Assembly: GCA_028279185.1 (NCBI GenBank)
Contig: JANQSS010000169.1
Location: 1 to 64,000, forward strand
DNA from: Saprospiraceae bacterium
Lineage (GTDB): Bacteria; Bacteroidota; Bacteroidia; Chitinophagales; Saprospiraceae
DNA length: 64,000 nt
Reading direction: 5' to 3'
Below the pieces are notes generated by a model. The model was not told where the DNA came from. It was given only the letters and a program-made list of their open reading frames with translations, and ran no database searches. Below, piece by piece: positions 58,974 through 64,000 of the stretch. How positions within the stretch are numbered: position 1 is the first letter of the stretch; the number at the start of each line of letters is the position of its first letter. The position numbers and the translations under genes are program-made.

Positions 58974-60185
58974 TTATTGCGTACGGTGTGCTAAGACAAT
59001 AGGTGGTTCGCCATTAAAAGGATTCATCATACTACCGATTGTTTTAGCCCCAAAAGTAGATGCTCTATATACACTTCTGCTTCCATATTTATTGCGAATG
59101 GCATCCATGGCTTGATACAAATTAGCGGTTTTTTGGGTATCTTCAAACAAGCTCATTTGGTAATTACCTGACACTAGGCTACTGAACCTTACGCCTACTA
59201 GTCGAATTAATAACCGCTTGTTGTATAAGTTGTCGAATAGCTCTAACACTTTAGGTATCAAGTTATGATCTGCAGCTGTGTAAGCTATTTTAGCTTGTTT
59301 GGTATATGTATTGAAGTCTGAATAGCGAATCTTTACCGTTACACATGATGTCAATTTTTGACCATTGCGAAGTTGAAAAGCCAAATTTTCCGCCATTGCT
59401 CGGATAATCGTTTTTAGCTTATGTATATCCGTAGTGTCTTTACCAAAGGTACGTTCGCTGGATATAGATTTTCGCTCATGGTATTGTACGAGCTCTCTAT
59501 TATCTATGCCGTTGCATTTTAGCCATATTGTCCTACCGTGTTTCCCAAAAACAGACTCCATCATTTCGACAGGCATTTGTTGCACGGTGCCCACCTTTTT
59601 TATTCCTAAATGACAGAGGGACTGAAAGGTCTTGCCACCTACAGAAGGTACTTTTTTAATTGAAAGCGGAGCTAAAAATGACTTTTCAAAACCATTATCT
59701 ATCTTAATCTGGTTATTTGGTTTGGCTTCACCGGTAGCCACTTTAGAAACCGTTTTATTGACAGATAATCCAAAGGAAATAGGAAGTCCTGTTTCTTTAA
59801 TAATTTTTGCTCTTAACTCAGACGCAAACTTGTAGCAGCCAAAGTACTTATCCAGCCCTGTTAGGTCGGCATAAAATTCATCAATACTGGCTTTTTCTAA
59901 AACAGGTACATCATTTTTCAGTATTTCTGTAACGGCCTTGGAATACTGCGTATACGTGCCTGCATTGCCTTTAATAACGACAGCCTCCGGACATAGTACC
60001 CTAGCCATTTTCATCGACATACCTGAATGTACTCCAAATGGCCTGGCTTCATAACTCGCCGCTGACACGACACCCCTATCTCCCGTCCCTCCAACAAGAA
60101 TAGGTCGCCCATTAAGCCTGCTATCAAGCAATCGCTCCACTGAGACAAAGAATGTATCCAGATCGAGATGTAAGATTGATCTCAT
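58974..60185 (-). CDS. dinB: Y-family DNA polymerase (Pol IV/UmuC type)
   Basis: A 403-residue translesion polymerase. The palm motifs are LHLDLDTFFVSVE (Asp8, metal ligand) and ASIDEFYADLTG (Asp102, Glu103). The fingers have GVVSAASYEARPFGVHSGMSM, the thumb helix-hairpin-helix is KKVPSVGGKTFQSLCHLGI, and the little finger starts after SISSERTFGKD. The C-terminus has RLVGVRFSSLVSGNYQMSLFED, where QMSLFED is a good beta-clamp-binding peptide. It is the first gene of the cassette and is divergent from the S24 repressor across the 19-bp repeat array. DinB against UmuC naming is a judgement. Confidence 0.92.
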   Translation of the reverse strand: MRSILHLDLDTFFVSVERLLDSRLNGRPILVGGTGDRGVVSAASYEARPFGVHSGMSMKMARVLCPEAVVIKGNAGTYTQYSKAVTEILKNDVPVLEKASIDEFYADLTGLDKYFGCYKFASELRAKIIKETGLPISFGLSVNKTVSKVATGEAKPNNQIKIDNGFEKSFLAPLSIKKVPSVGGKTFQSLCHLGIKKVGTVQQMPVEMMESVFGKHGRTIWLKCNGIDNRELVQYHERKSISSERTFGKDTTDIHKLKTIIRAMAENLAFQLRNGQKLTSCVTVKIRYSDFNTYTKQAKIAYTAADHNLIPKVLELFDNLYNKRLLIRLVGVRFSSLVSGNYQMSLFEDTQKTANLYQAMDAIRNKYGSRSVYRASTFGAKTIGSMMNPFNGEPPIVLAHRTQ

Positions 60186-60216
60186 ACTTACCTGGTGTTT
60201 TAAAGCATAAAGCTGT

Positions 60217-60292
60217 AATTTTTACCAAATGTAGGAATTTTTACTAAATTTAGGAATAATTACGAAAAATAGTTATTTTTACCGCAACTAAC
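60217..60292. promoter_or_regulatory. four tandem 19-bp repeats in the dinB/repressor promoter
   Basis: Four contiguous 19-bp units fill 60217-60235, 60236-60254, 60255-60273 and 60274-60292: AATTTTTACCAAATGTAGG, AATTTTTACTAAATTTAGG, AATAATTACGAAAAATAGT, TATTTTTACCGCAACTAAC. Positions 2-3, 6-9, 13, 16 and 17 (AT, TTAC, A, TA) are invariant. The array ends nine bases before the repressor ATG and starts 31 bases from the dinB ATG, so it is the likely operator for both genes. Confidence 0.65.
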
Positions 60293-60301
60293 CTATTACG
60301 C

Positions 60302-61081
60302 ATGACATTACCGATACACTGTAGAAGACTAAAGCAGTTGAGAGAAGAGCTTAATTTAACGCAGGTGGCTTTTGCCAAAACGCTTGGAATAGGTAGCACA
60401 ACCACAGAATACGAGCGGGGGCGAACTAAGTTGACAGGTGAAATCGTGTGGCGGTTGTACAACATGTATAATATCAACCCCGATTGGCTATACGGAGAAA
60501 GCGAGCAAAAACACGTTGAAGACAAAAGTTTAACGAAGGAGCTGGCCCCAAGTGTAGTCACAGTTGAAAATTCAGGGTTTGAAAATATTTTAATGGTCAG
60601 TCATAAAGCTGCAGCTGGGTATGCCGGTAATTTAAATAATCAAGAGTTTTACGAGCAGTTACCTGCATTCTCCTTTCCTATTCCAGAATATAGGAATGCC
60701 ACATATAGATGCTTCCAGGTTGAGGGTCAGAGCATGATGCCTACCATTCATCCACATGACTGGGTAATAACGAAGGCTATTGAAAATTTAGATCAAATAA
60801 AAAACAACAATATTTATGTAGTTGTTGATGATGAAGGAATACGCATCAAACGAGTATATAACGAAAAAAAAGCACGTTGCTTATTTCTCCTATCAATCAA
60901 TACTGCATTTGAACAAGAAACTGTAAAGTATGATAACGTCATCGAAGTATGGGAGTTTCATAGTAAATTGACTAAAGAATTAATAGCAGATTCGCAAGAA
61001 TTTAAGCTCGACACGATATATAAGGATATTAAACAAATCAAGAAAAAATTATCTGACGCTTTTCCCGCCGAAAACGTATAA
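60302..61081 (+). CDS. LexA/UmuD-like S24 repressor with XRE helix-turn-helix
   Basis: A 259-residue regulator. An N-terminal Cro/CI-type helix-turn-helix lies at about residues 8-65 (LKQLREELNLTQVAFAKTLGIGSTTTEYERGR). A C-terminal S24 domain covers about 95-225, with the catalytic Ser144 (VEGQSMMPTI) and Lys183 (GIRIKRV). Ala105-Gly106 in KAAAGYAG is a good self-cleavage site, so RecA-stimulated autoproteolysis is expected. A helical C-terminal tail follows. It probably represses itself and the divergent dinB-DUF72-dnaE operon through the 19-bp repeats. Confidence 0.9.
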   Translation: MTLPIHCRRLKQLREELNLTQVAFAKTLGIGSTTTEYERGRTKLTGEIVWRLYNMYNINPDWLYGESEQKHVEDKSLTKELAPSVVTVENSGFENILMVSHKAAAGYAGNLNNQEFYEQLPAFSFPIPEYRNATYRCFQVEGQSMMPTIHPHDWVITKAIENLDQIKNNNIYVVVDDEGIRIKRVYNEKKARCLFLLSINTAFEQETVKYDNVIEVWEFHSKLTKELIADSQEFKLDTIYKDIKQIKKKLSDAFPAENV

Positions 61082-61355
61082 TTAGTAATGATCTATGAAG
61101 GGAGTACTTTTTTTAAATATTCCTGCAGCCATCGATATACGAGTCATACCTACTCTACAAATCTTCCATCTCCATGCTCCAATTGTACAATTCAGGTTTA
61201 ATCATTGGAAATTTGAAGATGAATTGCCTTCCTTAATACCTGTATGCCAGCCTTATGATCAAGCGCTTCGCCGGATGAACTCTATACTGAAATCATGAGC
61301 TCAAATACAACAGTTATGCGTCATATAATGACAGGATTATTATCATCAAATGATA
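61082..61355. other. gap after the repressor gene with one doubtful small ORF
   Basis: A 67-codon plus frame (61095-61298, MKGVLFLNIPAAIDIRVIP...) starts 14 bases after the repressor and ends in an ATGA overlap with a 36-codon frame that runs into the terminator hairpin. The spacing looks operon-like, but no family is recognised and the composition is not convincing, so neither is called as a gene. Confidence 0.3.
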
Positions 61356-61390
61356 TTGCCAGTCATACCAAACAAAGGTATAACTGGCAA
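61356..61390. terminator. bidirectional terminator hairpin
   Basis: TTGCCAGTCATACC pairs with GGTATAACTGGCAA (13 of 14) around the loop AAACAAA. An AT-rich tail follows on the plus side. It separates the repressor unit from the convergent T9SS protein gene. Confidence 0.8.
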
Positions 61391-61415
61391 TTTATAATAT
61401 ATTAAAAATTTAAGC

Positions 61416-64000
61416 TTACTTGATCACAATCAATGATTTGATCACATATTCTTGTGTATGCGTCTTCATATGAACAAAGTACATACCAGGAGCCCAATCA
61501 CTCACATCAATCATTAAATCTCCCTTTTGCTGAACATGAATCCTACCTACCTGTTGACCAAAGTCATTGTAAATTTCAATGTCCTTTAGCTTTTCAATGT
61601 CCTTTGAAGAAATTATGAAATTTGTCATAGTTGGATTCGGAGCAAGGAGAAATGCATTTTCATGAATGTTCTCCTCAGCAGCTACTCTAAAACCAGATCC
61701 ACCACCAGAAGTATTTGCTTCCCAACAAGGATCGACACAAGAGTAACCTGAGACTTCCGAGCCATCGTTATCCACCGTCACATCTGAGCTGACATTTAAT
61801 GGATTGTACGGGTAATTCGAAAACCCTACCTCATAAACTATAGGAACATCAGATTCAATGTCATAGTTGAGGTATTCGTCCCCCATTGCATGATCCCATT
61901 GATTTCCCGTATAAGTTTGAATTGGCATTGGATTATTTACATAAAAAATACCCCAATCTCCTCGTCCCTTGAATGTATTACTCTCTAATGTCAGTGGTTG
62001 CATTGACGACCTAAATGCAATGGCATTTCCTTGATAAAAGATATTACAAGTGACATAGATATCCTGGGAACTTTCAGCGGTGAACCCAAAGGCATCCCTA
62101 CAATCTCTATCCAAATGAACCGAATTTTCATTAAAGGTTACATTCTCTGATACAAAACCCTCTGTTTGATTATAGAGTTCGTTGCATTCGATATCAACGT
62201 TTTGTGTATTCTGCATATAAATTGAATAATTGCAACACTCCGCTTGGATCAAGTTGTTAAAAATTTCAGCATTTGCCGATGTTGTCTCGGATTCTCGTCC
62301 TTCTATTTGGATTCCCGTATTAAGCGTCGTCGAGCGATGTAATGTATTAGATTCTATGGTATAGGCGTTGCTTGCTTCCTCAAGATCAAGAAAGATTCCA
62401 AAACGACTGAGTCCGAGTATAAATTCATTGTCCTTAATATTGATATTGCAATTATAAGCCTCAGGATTGACAACCATAGCCCAGCCTCCTACAAGTTCAC
62501 ACTGATTTAAATCAAAAAAGGAGCTATTACGTACTAGGATATTAAAACTACTTTGGGCGTAATTCGTACAGATTAATTTACTTCGTCTACATGTGACATC
62601 TCCGCGACTATTCATACAGTAGAAACTGGCTTCTACATCGGCACCGTCTATATTACATTTAGTGTCTTCGAAAGTATATCCTCTAGTGGCATTTCGAATC
62701 ACATCGCTGACTAAGTTGTCTGAATTATTCGCTATAGTGTTAAATAATTCGGCATTGTAAAATTCGTACACATGATCTACATTAACAAAGGTATTATGAA
62801 ATGACCTAAAATGCACTTTCCGTTTGACAGTATGTGGAGAAATATAAATTCCTTTAATGCCTTGTTCAATGCAATTGTATAGTAGTCTATGTCGATGATC
62901 GTTACTAGTAGTAGTATGAGATTGATCGGAATCAAATTTAATCAGTGTTTCAAAATTTCTTATATAATTTAATTGGATAAGTGCCTTCGTTCGTTCTTTA
63001 AATACGATACCGTTCCATGAATCATTGGTGCATGAGACGATCTGATTACCGGACAGCACAATTCCCTGATCGTCCAACACAATTATTTCAGCATTAGGCA
63101 TCATGATTATTTTGCTATTACGAATGTCCAGTGGTACATCTACCGTAAGTGTACCTGTAATTTTGAAACACTTATTATTAAAAAAATTAGGTGACCCGTT
63201 ATCGGCGAGGACTTCGCTCCAAAGTTCATTGTCTATTTCGATGCAAGGTGCAATGGTATTACAGTCGATGCACGATGTTAGCTGCAACTGTGTACTATAT
63301 TCCGTATCCCCGGTAATACATGTGGTTTGAGAAGACAGACCAAGAATAATCTTATGTCGTATAGGACAGGCATATACTTTTGGGTCAATTGTCAAGTCGA
63401 CAGTGGCACATCCACCTGCCGGTACAATTACAGACGATGGCAGTGAAACAAGACCAATTGGTATTTGGCTGCCAAATTGACCTGTGAGCCATGCATGTAG
63501 GTCGATAGTAATTGGGCTGTTGGCGTCTGAACAAATAGTATATGTGATAATAATATTGCCCTCACGACAAGGCGTGTCTTGCGTATTAGTGACTGTAATG
63601 TCTGGTGGCTGGATACTTCCAGGTCCTGGGAGCGTATCACAATAAGTATCCGAACAACCAAGGTAATTAGTTACAGTCAGACAGAGTTCGCCACCGGCCG
63701 AAAGATTAACAATGTCATACGGATGGCAAGGTAAGACCGGTCCAGTCAAGAAATAGGGAATGGACTCTGAAGTAAACGTTTGACAATTATACGTCCACTC
63801 ATAGGACATAATAGAGGTGCCTTCTCCGGGGTCACTAGTGCTGCAAATATATCCGATGGAAGTTTGCTGACCTGAGGGTTCACATGTTATAATTTCAGTA
63901 TCATCGCAACTATTGAATTCAAACATAGCTGTCGGCAGAAATGTTGTATCACAGCCACCACATGTTTGACCTGTTGAGAGGCCTACTGAAAAAATCAGAA
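61416..64000 (-). CDS. T9SS-secreted right-handed beta-helix protein (5' end outside window)
   Basis: The frame has an ATG at 63926 but stays open upstream to the window edge, reading LIFSVGLSTGQTCGGCDTTFLPTAMFEF. This looks like the end of a signal peptide and the mature N-terminus, so the true start lies beyond 64000. At least 860 residues are visible. PKD/CARDB-like beta domains come first (SYEWTYNCQTF, HKIILGLSSQT), then parallel beta-helix repeats at about residues 270-700 (SWNGIVFKERTKALI, NTGIQIEGRESE, FNNLIQAECCNYSIYMQNTQNVDIECN). The C-terminus is a type A sorting domain (LLAPNPTMTNFIIS...IYNDFGQQVGRI...WAPGMYFVHMKT...VIKSLIVIK). No catalytic motif is seen; a glycan-binding or adhesive role is possible. 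Confidence 0.88.
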   Translation of the reverse strand, partial: LIFSVGLSTGQTCGGCDTTFLPTAMFEFNSCDDTEIITCEPSGQQTSIGYICSTSDPGEGTSIMSYEWTYNCQTFTSESIPYFLTGPVLPCHPYDIVNLSAGGELCLTVTNYLGCSDTYCDTLPGPGSIQPPDITVTNTQDTPCREGNIIITYTICSDANSPITIDLHAWLTGQFGSQIPIGLVSLPSSVIVPAGGCATVDLTIDPKVYACPIRHKIILGLSSQTTCITGDTEYSTQLQLTSCIDCNTIAPCIEIDNELWSEVLADNGSPNFFNNKCFKITGTLTVDVPLDIRNSKIIMMPNAEIIVLDDQGIVLSGNQIVSCTNDSWNGIVFKERTKALIQLNYIRNFETLIKFDSDQSHTTTSNDHRHRLLYNCIEQGIKGIYISPHTVKRKVHFRSFHNTFVNVDHVYEFYNAELFNTIANNSDNLVSDVIRNATRGYTFEDTKCNIDGADVEASFYCMNSRGDVTCRRSKLICTNYAQSSFNILVRNSSFFDLNQCELVGGWAMVVNPEAYNCNINIKDNEFILGLSRFGIFLDLEEASNAYTIESNTLHRSTTLNTGIQIEGRESETTSANAEIFNNLIQAECCNYSIYMQNTQNVDIECNELYNQTEGFVSENVTFNENSVHLDRDCRDAFGFTAESSQDIYVTCNIFYQGNAIAFRSSMQPLTLESNTFKGRGDWGIFYVNNPMPIQTYTGNQWDHAMGDEYLNYDIESDVPIVYEVGFSNYPYNPLNVSSDVTVDNDGSEVSGYSCVDPCWEANTSGGGSGFRVAAEENIHENAFLLAPNPTMTNFIISSKDIEKLKDIEIYNDFGQQVGRIHVQQKGDLMIDVSDWAPGMYFVHMKTHTQEYVIKSLIVIK

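Noticed and set aside
61095-61298. 67-codon ORF after the S24 repressor
   Set aside because: Operon-like spacing only; the sequence matches nothing I recognise and the following frame runs through a terminator.

Overview
The window comes from a member of the Bacteroidota, most likely the Saprospiria (Saprospiraceae/Lewinella-like; the rank below phylum is inference). The evidence is a type IX secretion (T9SS) sorting domain, the split ATP synthase operon order atpB-E-F-H-A-G without atpDC, Y_Y_Y-propeller LytS kinases with LytTR regulators, an imelysin/DUF4856/HTTM/TonB receptor locus, TAnnTTTG-type -7 boxes and general lack of Shine-Dalgarno sequences. The DNA is AT-rich.

Region 1 (1-28 kb) is an accessory signalling and cell-surface island. 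It holds a truncated LytS-type kinase, two complete kinase/LytTR regulator pairs and a stand-alone LytTR protein. It also holds large secreted repeat proteins: a YadA-head-like adhesin, two leucine-rich-repeat proteins with the same C-terminal tail, a 10-residue-repeat solenoid and a PPC-like protein. Two copies of one module stand out: an ECF-type sigma factor, a single-span membrane TPR protein that looks like its anti-sigma factor, and a signal-peptide-bearing TPR-CHAT protease with a C-terminal membrane anchor. One module is at each end of the surface-protein block (4.5-9.0 kb and 21.6-28.0 kb). They could form an envelope-signalling system in which a periplasmic caspase-like protease acts on a membrane anti-sigma factor. 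That mechanism is inference; the gene arrangement is seen directly.

Region 2 (28.4-42.3 kb) is housekeeping: the ATP synthase operon, RNase Y, ZapA with a coiled-coil partner, a metal ABC permease fused to a complete DtxR/MntR-type regulator, RbfA, RecG and SerA. The atp operon is interrupted between atpA and atpG by a four-helix-bundle (IVS-type) pseudogene flanked by short inverted repeats.

Region 3 (42.3-54.7 kb) has a DUF5916 outer-membrane protein, a TPR adenylate cyclase and an iron-acquisition operon (DUF4856 lipoprotein, imelysin-like lipoprotein, HTTM protein, TonB receptor). A promoter and two inverted repeats lie just upstream of the operon.

Region 4 (55-61.4 kb) is an SOS-mutagenesis-type cassette: a LexA/UmuD-like S24 repressor divergent from a Y-family polymerase, a DUF72 protein and a short DnaE polymerase. 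Four tandem 19-bp repeats fill the shared promoter. The window ends inside a large T9SS-secreted right-handed beta-helix protein that continues past base 64000.
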